This document shows positions 21,732-27,582 of a stretch of 30,640 bases of DNA, piece after piece. The position numbers and the translations under genes were made by a program. The notes beneath the pieces are model-generated. The model did no database searches. It had not been told where the DNA came from and saw only the letters and a program-made list of their open reading frames with translations. This DNA is from JBFYKJ01 sp041306005. Its GTDB lineage: Archaea; Altiarchaeota; Altiarchaeia; JAFGQM01. The stretch lies in the NCBI GenBank assembly GCA_041306005.1, contig JBFYKJ010000051.1, positions 1 through 30,640 of the forward strand, written 5' to 3'. How positions within the stretch are numbered: position 1 is the first letter of the stretch; each line of letters begins with the position of its first letter.

Positions 21732-22067
21732 ATGACCGCAGGAAAGACGTTCGCCCTCTTGTTCATCGCGGCTGTTCTTTACCTATCCTACCCGGCGTTG
21801 GCTGCGCAATGCACCCAGGCAGGCAAGTATTGCGTTAGCAATGTGGTTTTTGAATGCGTGGGCGGGCAGGCAGTCCTCGTAGAGGACTGCAAGGATCTTT
21901 GCGACAGCGGTGCGTGCGTGGAAGCCCCCCTGAAGCCGTCAGTGGGCGCCCCCGAAGTAAAGCCGCAGGCTACAACCCTGGGCAATGATTACATACTCTA
22001 CACGCTCACAATCATAATCGCACTGACCGTTGTGATTCTTCTGGTAAGGTTGCGCAGGCGCAAGTGA
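21732..22067 (+). CDS. Small Cys-rich surface protein with signal peptide and C-terminal anchor
   Basis: This 111-residue protein is unrecognised as a family. A signal peptide (KTFALLFIAAVLYLSYPALA) is followed by a compact domain with six cysteines, starting QCTQAGKYC and ending CKDLCDSGACV, resembling small disulfide-rich knots. A Pro-rich spacer leads to a C-terminal membrane helix (YTLTIIIALTVVILLVRL) and a basic stop-transfer tail RRRK. The frame is open from 21690, but the ATG at 21732 starts the signal peptide and lies 2 bp after the previous stop. It is probably displayed on the outer face together with the preceding gene product. Confidence 0.65.
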   Translation: MTAGKTFALLFIAAVLYLSYPALAAQCTQAGKYCVSNVVFECVGGQAVLVEDCKDLCDSGACVEAPLKPSVGAPEVKPQATTLGNDYILYTLTIIIALTVVILLVRLRRRK

Positions 22068-22089
22068 CGCGCATTGCAAGCACGGGGGG

Positions 22090-22350
22090 CTAAGCGCTTA
22101 TTTGTTCTTCCTGTAGCATGCGTTCGTTCTCCCCGCTTGGGCAGCTTATGTTCTCAGAAGGTATGCCATACTTGTGGTGCAGGAGTGACCTCAAACCCTT
22201 TTCCTCACCCGGCGACGGGGTGTGGAACGGCTTGTCGCTGAGCGTGGCCTTGCGGCCGAGTATCACCGCTTTTGTGCCCTGGAACTGCACCCAGTAGCTC
22301 TTGCCGGCCGCGGTTATTATCCTGTTATGCTTAAGGGGTTCTTGCTCCAT
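22090..22350 (-). CDS. Small hypothetical protein, 86 aa
   Basis: I do not recognise this protein. It is soluble and mixed alpha/beta, starting MEQEPLKHNRIITAAGKSYW. The C-terminal half includes LRSLLHHKYGIPSENISCPS. The frame is open to a TTG at 22389, but the ATG at 22350 is more likely. It lies just downstream of tRNA-Thr on the same strand. Confidence 0.45.
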   Translation of the reverse strand: MEQEPLKHNRIITAAGKSYWVQFQGTKAVILGRKATLSDKPFHTPSPGEEKGLRSLLHHKYGIPSENISCPSGENERMLQEEQISA

Positions 22351-22433
22351 AGTATGGCCTGAAAGGAACGCTACGTAAGAACGGTTCAAAGGATAAAAAG
22401 AGATTTACCCATGCGCGAACCGCGGAACTTTAA

Positions 22434-22508
22434 AGCCCCCAGTGGGATTTGAACCCACGACCTACTGATTACAAGTCAGTCGCTCTAGCCAGACTGAGCT
22501 ATGGAGGC
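22434..22508 (-). tRNA. tRNA-Thr (TGT anticodon)
   Basis: This is a 75-nt cloverleaf. The acceptor is GCCTCCA/TGGGGGC with discriminator T (U73, usual for archaeal tRNA-Thr), the anticodon stem ACTGA/TCAGT with loop CTTGTAA, and the T arm GTGGG-TTCAAAT-CCCAC. There is no intron and no encoded CCA. It lies 35 bp after the deaminase gene on the same strand. Unlike tRNA-Ile and tRNA-Met it has no 3'-end duplication downstream. Confidence 0.95.
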
Positions 22509-22543
22509 ATAGCGTGATTTTTGAGCGGATATGAATAAAAGCC

Positions 22544-22978
22544 CTACAACTCGCCTATATCCTCACCCCACAGCGTCGGGTTTTCCCTGGCCCACTTGCC
22601 GAAGAAGCTTATGATCCCGGGATCCTGCAGGTTGACGACTTTTATGCCGTGCGCCAGTAGCAAGCGTTCGCCGCCCTTGAAGTTCTTGTTCTCCCCAATA
22701 ACGACCTTGGGTATCTTGAAAAGCACCGCAGCGCCTGAACAAAGGGGGCAAGGCGAGAGGGTCGAATAGAGTGTCGTGCCCTTATATGACTTTATCCTGC
22801 CGGCGTTCCTTAAACAAACAATCTCCGCGTGCGCTGTTGGGTCGCCCTTCTGCACGCGCATATTATGCCCGCAGCCGATAATCTTACCGCCTTTGACGAG
22901 GACCGAGCCTATAGGGATGCCGCCCTCCCTAAGCCCCTTTTTGGCTTCATCGAACGCGGCATGCATGAACTTATCCAC
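22544..22978 (-). CDS. Zinc-dependent cytosine deaminase, yeast Fcy1-like
   Basis: This 144-residue enzyme of the CDA fold converts cytosine to uracil for salvage. The zinc site is HAE (50-52, with the catalytic Glu52) and PCPLC (Cys77 and Cys80). The pattern closely follows yeast cytosine deaminase: GHNMRVQKGDPTAHAEIVCL, TTLYSTLSPCPLCSGA, IPKVVIGENKNFKGGERLL and the C-terminal W-EDIGE. tRNA adenosine deaminases and guanine deaminases share the zinc motifs but not the C-terminal end. The start appears to be GTG at 22978 (MDKFMHAAFDEAKKG), as the family has ~10 residues before the first helix; an ATG at 22966 is the alternative. It complements the pyrimidine genes further right. Confidence 0.75.
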   Translation of the reverse strand: MDKFMHAAFDEAKKGLREGGIPIGSVLVKGGKIIGCGHNMRVQKGDPTAHAEIVCLRNAGRIKSYKGTTLYSTLSPCPLCSGAAVLFKIPKVVIGENKNFKGGERLLLAHGIKVVNLQDPGIISFFGKWARENPTLWGEDIGEL

Positions 22979-23153
22979 GATATATTAACTGCGCTCTTAA
23001 GAAAGCGCCCTAAAATGGCTTCGCCATAGGCATCCTGCGCCAAGCTAAAGCTAAGCATTAGAGAGATGCCGATGGCGGGATGCCGAGGAGTTACTTACCC
23101 AAGCATCCCTCCTTGGCATAAGCCATCGGCACAGCTACGCTAAGACAAGCAAG
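22979..23153. other. Spacer of interleaved inverted repeats downstream of tRNA-Met
   Basis: No gene is seen. The spacer contains ATGGC-TTC-GCCAT (23014-23026) and GGCATCC-tg-CGCCA (23029-23042), which can pair with TGGCGGGATGCC (23073-23084). It also contains the long hairpin listed separately. Several of these pairings are mutually exclusive. Confidence 0.5.
23067..23131 (-). other. Long hairpin built on a copy of the tRNA-Met 3' end
   Basis: TGCCGATGGC (23067-23076) and GCCATCGGCA (23122-23131) are perfect 10-bp arms. Inside them ATGCCGAGGA pairs with TCCTTGGCAT with one wobble. In transcription order it begins 22 nt after the mature tRNA-Met 3' end. Its distal arm, TGCCGATGGCGGGA (23067-23080 on the plus strand), is a 14-nt exact copy of that end (23154-23167), including the discriminator. 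The outer stem thus has the same acceptor helix as the neighbouring tRNA. Confidence 0.65.
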
Positions 23154-23280
23154 TGCCGATGGCGGGACTTGAACCCACGACTTCTACGTTGCTTAGAGCT
23201 CTTTGTCTGGCCCAGGACCGAAGACCCGGGGCCGAAGACCCTTATGAGCGTAGCGCTCTAACCAACTGAGCTACATCGGC
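23154..23280 (-). tRNA. tRNA-Met (CAT anticodon) with a 53-nt intron
   Basis: The acceptor is GCCGATG/CATCGGC with discriminator A, the D arm GCTC-AGTTGGTTA-GAGC, the anticodon stem CTACG/CGTAG, the loop CTCATA-A and the T arm GTGGG-TTCAAGT-CCCGC with one G-T pair. The intron sits between positions 37 and 38 (23190-23242), the canonical archaeal site; the mature tRNA is 74 nt. The first pair G1-C72 excludes a typical initiator. CAT could also be tRNA-Ile2 after agmatidine modification. CCA is not encoded. Confidence 0.92.
23190..23242 (-). other. Intron of tRNA-Met with an internal direct repeat
   Basis: The 53-nt intron carries GGGTCTTCGG twice (plus-strand 23218-23227 and 23232-23241), 14 nt apart. 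One-base ambiguity exists at the junction because A occurs on both sides. Confidence 0.75.
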
Positions 23281-23284
23281 GCCC

Positions 23285-23323
23285 AGCGAGAATTGCCGCC
23301 CGGCGAAGCGAGAATTGCCGCCC
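23285..23323. repeat. Two exact 17-bp repeats in the tRNA-Met leader
   Basis: AGCGAGAATTGCCGCCC lies at 23285-23301 and 23307-23323 (period 22), starting 4 bp before the tRNA 5' end. The core AATTGCCGCCCAA of the second copy recurs at 12795-12807 between traB and the PRC-barrel gene. Confidence 0.75.
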
Positions 23324-23350
23324 AAAACGGGTTAATTTAGCGGTTTAAGC

Positions 23351-23362
23351 TATATAAGAAAA
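23351..23362 (-). promoter_or_regulatory. TATA-like box upstream of tRNA-Met
   Basis: TTTTCTTATATA on the minus strand is identical to 9657-9668. It would start transcription near 23330, giving a pre-tRNA leader that contains both 17-bp repeats. It also follows the stop of the 358-aa membrane gene closely, so a U-tract terminator is the other reading. Confidence 0.4.
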
Positions 23363-23391
23363 TATCGCGAGGATGCCCCGGGAAACCGCCC

Positions 23392-24468
23392 TCAAGGGGC
23401 GCTCGGGTGCACCGGGAGGGCCCCCACAACCTCCTTGACTTCTTCCACCCCGGCTTTCAGCCCCACGACACCCCCGATAAAGTTCGTCGTCCAGACGAAT
23501 ATCAGCCGGTAGAAGAATATGGTCCCTATCGCAGCCGCCCCCGGGACGCCCATGTTCATGAACAGCCCGACCGACACGCTCTCATAGACCGCAAGGCCCG
23601 AAGGGATGAACGATATCAGCCCGGCGACAGTCGAGAGTATCTGCACCATCAGTACCTGGAAGAAGGGTATTTGGACCCCGTAGCCGACCAGCAACGCGTA
23701 GATGCACACGACGTGGGCTACCTGCGGGATCAGGAACAGGAGCATGGACGACACTATCTGCCTCTTGTTCTTCATGATCAGCTCAAGCGTGGCAAATGAC
23801 TGCTCAAAGGCGATGCTGTAGACGCACTTGTCAAATGTTATCCTTTTGTTCTTGAGCCTATTGTAAACCTTATTGTAAACCCGCACAATCCTGTAGACTA
23901 TCCTCTCGACCAGTTTTTTATTCGTCAGCAGCACCATCCAGCCGGCTGTTATAAGCACAAAGAAGCCGATGACCAACACTATCGGCAGCTTGAACTCATC
24001 GGCCACGCCCACTGTCTGGTTGACGAGCAGCACGGCGACGACCGAGAACAAGCTCACAGAAAGCCCCCAGGCCGAGACGTACATGCCTATAGCCGCAAGG
24101 GACTGGGTATACGGTATCCTGTGGAACTTCTCCATAAAGTAGGCCATCGACGCCTCGCCCATCGGCGTTATCGTGGGCGTGACATTGTCGACGAACGACC
24201 CGAATATCCAGGCTTTTGACAGCCCCCCGAGCGGCGGTTTTACCCCCACGTGCCTAAGGCACCCGTATAAGATGAATATCCCCGTCCCGACGGCCGCAAA
24301 GTAACAGGCATAAGCCAGCATAACCCCCAAAAGCGGCGCGCTTGACAGTATGCCCACGAGGTCAACACCCCTAAAGTTAGGGTCGCTCCTAAGAAAGTCC
24401 GTCCCGAGGTAGAAGCCGGCTATCCACAGGATGAACACCACTACCGTGAATATGTACCTCTTTGACAT
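23392..24468 (-). CDS. UPF0104 / LPG-synthase-TM family membrane protein
   Basis: This is a 358-residue polytopic membrane protein with about eight helices, including YIFTVVVFILWIAGFYLG, LLGVMLAYACYFAAVGTGIF, LPIVLVIGFFVLITAGWMVL and IVSSMLLFLIPQVAHVVCIY. Conserved family features are GSFVDNVTPTITPMGEASMA in the first half and TVAGLISFIPSGLAVYESVS then FFYRLIFVWTTNFIGG in the second. The family (PF03706) includes the membrane part of lysyl-phosphatidylglycerol synthase and archaeal relatives implicated in lipid-linked sugar transport. No synthase domain is attached, so a flippase-like role is plausible but unproved. The ATG at 24468 fits the first helix better than the longer frame to 24564. 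Confidence 0.75.
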   Translation of the reverse strand: MSKRYIFTVVVFILWIAGFYLGTDFLRSDPNFRGVDLVGILSSAPLLGVMLAYACYFAAVGTGIFILYGCLRHVGVKPPLGGLSKAWIFGSFVDNVTPTITPMGEASMAYFMEKFHRIPYTQSLAAIGMYVSAWGLSVSLFSVVAVLLVNQTVGVADEFKLPIVLVIGFFVLITAGWMVLLTNKKLVERIVYRIVRVYNKVYNRLKNKRITFDKCVYSIAFEQSFATLELIMKNKRQIVSSMLLFLIPQVAHVVCIYALLVGYGVQIPFFQVLMVQILSTVAGLISFIPSGLAVYESVSVGLFMNMGVPGAAAIGTIFFYRLIFVWTTNFIGGVVGLKAGVEEVKEVVGALPVHPSAP

Positions 24469-24668
24469 TCCTGGTAATCTTAAACTCCGGGTAAATTGAG
24501 CTTTAGGAAAATAAAACTCGTCAGTTTCGGGCGCCCCCACAGTAACCCCACACCAAGCCCGCACCGACGGAAGCCTTTTAAGCGAAAACCCCCTAATAAT
24601 AGGCTTTCCTGGCAGTCAAGATATGGGTTTTTGCCGTACCCTGCCTAGCCAGGCAGGTTTCACTATGT
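24469..24668 (+). promoter_or_regulatory. Spacer upstream of tRNA-Ala with a hairpin
   Basis: CCTGCC (24640-24645) pairs with GGCAGG (24652-24657), 11 bp before the tRNA 5' end. CTAATAATAGG (about 24590-24602) is AT-rich but too far upstream for a simple TATA assignment. No gene is seen. Confidence 0.35.
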
Positions 24669-24742
24669 GGGCCGGTAGATCAGCTCGGTAGATCGCTCCC
24701 TTGGCATGGGAGAGGCCCCGGGTTCGAATCCCGGCCGGTCCA
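24669..24742 (+). tRNA. tRNA-Ala (GGC anticodon)
   Basis: This is a 74-nt cloverleaf. The acceptor is GGGCCGG/CCGGTCC with discriminator A and the G3-U70 pair that identifies alanine tRNAs. The anticodon stem is CTCCC/GGGAG with loop TTGGCAT, and the T arm CCGGG-TTCGAAT-CCCGG. There is no intron, and the encoded end is CCAC, so no full CCA tail follows the discriminator. It is the only tRNA here on the plus strand. Confidence 0.95.
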
Positions 24743-24745
24743 CTA

Positions 24746-24796
24746 CGGCCTTTTTAAGAAAAAGGCCGGCGAAAAAGGTACGGCTTTCAGCCGTAC
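24746..24796. other. Two tandem perfect hairpins after tRNA-Ala
   Basis: CGGCCTTTTT-AAG-AAAAAGGCCG (24746-24768) is a perfect 10-bp stem. GTACGGCT-TTC-AGCCGTAC (24778-24796) is a perfect 8-bp stem. The first contains T5 and may serve as terminator for tRNA-Ala; its symmetry would also end transcripts arriving from the minus-strand gene at 24849. Confidence 0.6.
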
Positions 24797-24848
24797 GGAC
24801 TTGGCTTAGCCCGCTTAGTTTATTCTTCTGGGCTTAGCCTACAACGCC

Positions 24849-25373
24849 CTACCTGAACAAGAACTCAAGCGAGCTCGCCAAAACCGCTGTCGCGATTCCG
24901 AAGAGCGCCATCTTCGACCCGGCGATTATGAGGTTCTCCTTGGACAGTTTGCCTATGTAGATCCCAAGCCCGAAGAGCAGGGTTATCGTCGCCATGACGG
25001 CGACGAGAGCGCCTGTCTGCACCCCAAAAAGGGCGAAGGGAGCTATAGGCACTATAGACCCGCATAGGGTGGCCGCCCCGTCAAGGAGACCCCCCCTTAT
25101 CATCTTCTCCCTCTCTTTCTCGTATATCTTCGTGTCCTTGAGCCTGACCTTCGAGCCGACCATCGCCTTCTCGTACTTGGCGAACTTTAGCATGACGTCA
25201 GCCCTCTCGGCCGTCAAGGCCCCCAGGACGTTTGACATCGCGCTCGCTATGCTGCCGCCTACCCCGGCCGCCATGATTATCCTCGGGTCGCCGCTTATGG
25301 ACGCCCCGAGGACTATCCCCAGGCCAGAAAGCGACCCGTCCACAAGGCCCCTCGCTATGTGTCGGATTTGCAT
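24849..25373 (-). CDS. VIT1/CCC1-family membrane protein, probable metal transporter
   Basis: This 174-residue membrane protein starts IARGLVDGSLSGLGIVLGAS, matching the first helix of VIT1/CCC1-type Fe/Mn transporters, which carries an Asp in the transport path. GSIASAMSNVLGALTAERAD matches the second. A cytosolic charged loop (KYEKAMVGSKVRLKDTKIYE) then leads to three more helices, ending MALFGIATAVLASSLEFLF. The family moves iron or manganese out of the cytosol by proton exchange. The protein is shorter than eukaryotic members but of normal archaeal size. It lies 70 bp downstream of the DUF211 gene on the same strand. Confidence 0.65.
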   Translation of the reverse strand: MQIRHIARGLVDGSLSGLGIVLGASISGDPRIIMAAGVGGSIASAMSNVLGALTAERADVMLKFAKYEKAMVGSKVRLKDTKIYEKEREKMIRGGLLDGAATLCGSIVPIAPFALFGVQTGALVAVMATITLLFGLGIYIGKLSKENLIIAGSKMALFGIATAVLASSLEFLFR

Positions 25374-25443
25374 ATAAGTCTCCAGTTTACGGTTTTCAGT
25401 CGGGGGGTTTACTGTCTTGAACTGGCGGTGAAGAGCCTAAAAT

Positions 25444-25731
25444 TTAGTCCTGCGGGGTCTCGACGTCCTCGATTATCAGCTTGCCCGCGGCAACGCTGTC
25501 TACGCTGTGTATCGAGCCGCCATGCGACCCAATAGTCTTCTCGATAGACCTCATTACCAAATCATCGCCCTGCAGCACCACTTTCAAATTCGTAACGTGC
25601 TTGTCGATCTCGTTGACGAACGAGCTGGCGCCTGAAACGCCTGCAAGCTCCGCCAGGTCCTGCGTCAGCTTCGAGACTTCGGTCGCGCTAGGCACGACGA
25701 TGTCGAGGACCAGCCTGCGTATCTTTGCCAT
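25444..25731 (-). CDS. DUF211 protein, 95 aa
   Basis: AKIRRLVLDIVVPSATEVSK at the N-terminus, then FVNEIDKHVTNLKVVLQGDD, and HGGSIHSVDSVAAGKLI near the C-terminus match the DUF211 family point for point. This is a small ferredoxin-like fold found almost only in archaea, and its function is unknown. One family hallmark is altered: the usual 'LDVLKPH' reads LDIVVPS. The length is typical. It sits in a same-strand run pyrD-pyrK-DUF211-VIT1/CCC1-like. Confidence 0.85.
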   Translation of the reverse strand: MAKIRRLVLDIVVPSATEVSKLTQDLAELAGVSGASSFVNEIDKHVTNLKVVLQGDDLVMRSIEKTIGSHGGSIHSVDSVAAGKLIIEDVETPQD

Positions 25732-25810
25732 CTAGAAGTTATTGCTTCTGGGAATTAAAATCACATGGGTTGCAAGCCCGCAAACCGGCGGTCCTTGCCC
25801 GGGCCCGGCT

Positions 25811-26647
25811 TCACACCTTCCGGGCCCCGCTCATCTCTCGCTTGTACCTGCCAAACTCACTGTCCTTAAGCTGTTTTGCAGTGAACACTGGCCCGTCCTT
25901 GCAGACGCAGAGGCCTGAGGGGTCTATCGCGCACGAGCCGCAGATGCCCACCCCGCACTTCATATGCCTCTCCATGCTCACCTGGCATGGTATTTTGGCC
26001 TTCAGGCAGATGTCCGCGACCTTCTTCATCATGACCTCCGGCCCACAGGTCAGGACAAGGCCAAAGCCGCCGTTCTTTATGACCCCGCCGAGCGCGTCGC
26101 ACGCATAGCAGTGCTCCCCGAAGCTGCCGTCGTCCGTAGTGTAAATGACCTTAGCCCTAGATGCCTCAAGCCGCTTCTTGAAGATTACAAAATCAGCGCT
26201 CTTCGCGCCATAAATCACGGTCGCCCTACTGCCGCACTTGCACTCTATTACCGGCATCAGCGGCGCGAGGCCCAGCCCGCCAGCGACTATGGCTATGTTG
26301 CAGCCCGCCTTAGCCTTAGCCCCGGCTTTCGCGTCGCACCCCGGGTCCCAGCCGTTCCCGTACGGTCCACGAACGCCGACAAGGTCGCCCTCATTCATCT
26401 CAGCAAACTTCTTGGTGAACGCCCCCTTGACGTCGAAAGTTATCTCAATATCGCCCTTTATCCTGCTCAGGCTGAATGGCTTCTCCCCGACGCCCGGTAT
26501 CCAAAGCATCACAAACTGTCCCGGGTGCGCATCGATTTTTTTGTCTAAGGTTATGGTCTTTATCCCCACGGCCTCATCCCGCATCTTCAGTATCCTCACA
26601 ACCTCCGGCTTGTCCATGTCTAATACAACTGGCTCATCGTTTCTCAT
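25811..26647 (-). CDS. pyrK: Dihydroorotate dehydrogenase electron-transfer subunit PyrK
   Basis: This 278-residue iron-sulfur flavoprotein passes electrons from PyrD to NAD+. The FAD-binding barrel (about 15-105) includes HPGQFVMLWIPGVGEKPFSL and VRGPYGNGW. The nucleotide-binding domain has IAIVAGGLGLAPLMPVIE, and LVLTCGPEVMM is the canonical 'CGP..M' segment. The 2Fe-2S site is CGVGICGSCAID followed by GLCVCKDGPVF. A short Cys/Ala/Lys-rich insertion (DPGCDAKAGAKAKAGC) just before the nucleotide-binding domain is unusual. The start overlaps the end of pyrD by 14 bp, so the pair is translationally coupled. Confidence 0.88.
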   Translation of the reverse strand: MRNDEPVVLDMDKPEVVRILKMRDEAVGIKTITLDKKIDAHPGQFVMLWIPGVGEKPFSLSRIKGDIEITFDVKGAFTKKFAEMNEGDLVGVRGPYGNGWDPGCDAKAGAKAKAGCNIAIVAGGLGLAPLMPVIECKCGSRATVIYGAKSADFVIFKKRLEASRAKVIYTTDDGSFGEHCYACDALGGVIKNGGFGLVLTCGPEVMMKKVADICLKAKIPCQVSMERHMKCGVGICGSCAIDPSGLCVCKDGPVFTAKQLKDSEFGRYKREMSGARKV

Positions 26648-27548
26648 GGGCGACGCCCACCATCTCGTCTACGCTCGAAAACCCCTCTTTCTTCATGAAC
26701 TCCTTGAGTTCATCCTGCACAAGCTTGAAGATCCCTACCCCTCGGTACTTCACCCCGGTCCCGATTCCGACCGCCCTTGCCCCGGCCATTATCGCCTCGG
26801 CGGCGTCCTCGCCGGTGAGGACGCCCCCAGTCCCGAGTACAGGTATCTTCACAGCCTTGTATATATCATAAACACACCTCACCATTATCGGCTTTACCGC
26901 CGGCCCGCTCATCCCGCCGCTCCTGTTGGCGAGCACGGGCTTTCTCGCCTTCAAGTCTATCACCATCCCGGGGCCGACAGTGTTTATCGCGGTTATCCCG
27001 TCGGCGCCCGCTTTCTCAACAGCCCTGGCGATTTCCACGATGTCTGGCACGTTCGGGCTCAGCTTTACAAGGAGCGGGGTCTTTGAAACCTTCTTGATTC
27101 TCTTTACGACGTCGGCGGCATCCTCGGCGCAGGCCGAGAACGGTTTTCCAAATTCGTGCTGCACGTTGGGGCACGATATGTTCGCCTCGAGAAGGTCTGC
27201 CTTGCCGTCTATCGCCCTTGCAACCTGCGCAAACTCGTCAGCGCTAGAGCCGTAGAACGAGGCTATGATCGGGGTTTTGGATAGCTTGCGGTATTCCGCC
27301 AGGTCCTTCACGGCTTCATCCGGTCCTGCGGTGGGCAGCCCCAGCGCATTCAGGTAGCCGCCGGCAACCTCGACTATGACCGGGTTGTGGTGGCCCTCTC
27401 GGGTCTTAGGGCCTATGGACTTCTTAGTCACCGCGCCGGCGCCGGCTTTCGCCACGCGGGCGAGGCTGGCAGCCGTGACGCCAAGGATACCGGAAGCAAG
27501 CACGGTCGGGTTTTCGAGCTTGACTCCGCAGAGGGTCGTGGAGAGCAT
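26634..27548 (-). CDS. pyrD: Dihydroorotate dehydrogenase, class 1B catalytic subunit
   Basis: This 304-residue FMN TIM-barrel enzyme oxidises dihydroorotate to orotate, the fourth step of UMP synthesis. The catalytic base Cys126 lies in EANISCPNV. FMN contacts include TKKSIGPKTREG and the phosphate-binding end VLGTGGVLTGEDAAEAIMAG and RAVGIGTGVKYRG. A cysteine in place of serine, with a pyrK partner overlapping downstream, defines class 1B (NAD-linked). The start at 27548 lies 34 bp from the divergent HEAT-repeat gene, and a minus-strand TATA-like box at 27571-27578 would make the mRNA leaderless. Confidence 0.92.
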   Translation of the reverse strand: MLSTTLCGVKLENPTVLASGILGVTAASLARVAKAGAGAVTKKSIGPKTREGHHNPVIVEVAGGYLNALGLPTAGPDEAVKDLAEYRKLSKTPIIASFYGSSADEFAQVARAIDGKADLLEANISCPNVQHEFGKPFSACAEDAADVVKRIKKVSKTPLLVKLSPNVPDIVEIARAVEKAGADGITAINTVGPGMVIDLKARKPVLANRSGGMSGPAVKPIMVRCVYDIYKAVKIPVLGTGGVLTGEDAAEAIMAGARAVGIGTGVKYRGVGIFKLVQDELKEFMKKEGFSSVDEMVGVAHEKR

Positions 27549-27582
27549 TGCTTATTTTTCTGATTTGTGCGATAAAAGCCGT
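27549..27582. promoter_or_regulatory. Overlapping divergent leaderless promoters
   Basis: Only 34 bp separate two divergent ATGs. CTTATTTTTC (27551-27560) is TATA-like for the plus-strand HEAT gene, and CTTTTATC on the minus strand (27571-27578) for pyrD. Each places the start site at or next to the ATG, so the boxes overlap and may compete. Confidence 0.5.

Noticed and set aside
23067..23131. A degenerate second tRNA gene at the tRNA-Met hairpin
   Set aside because: The acceptor pairing is perfect, but no D, anticodon or T arm can be drawn; the interior is one continuous stem.
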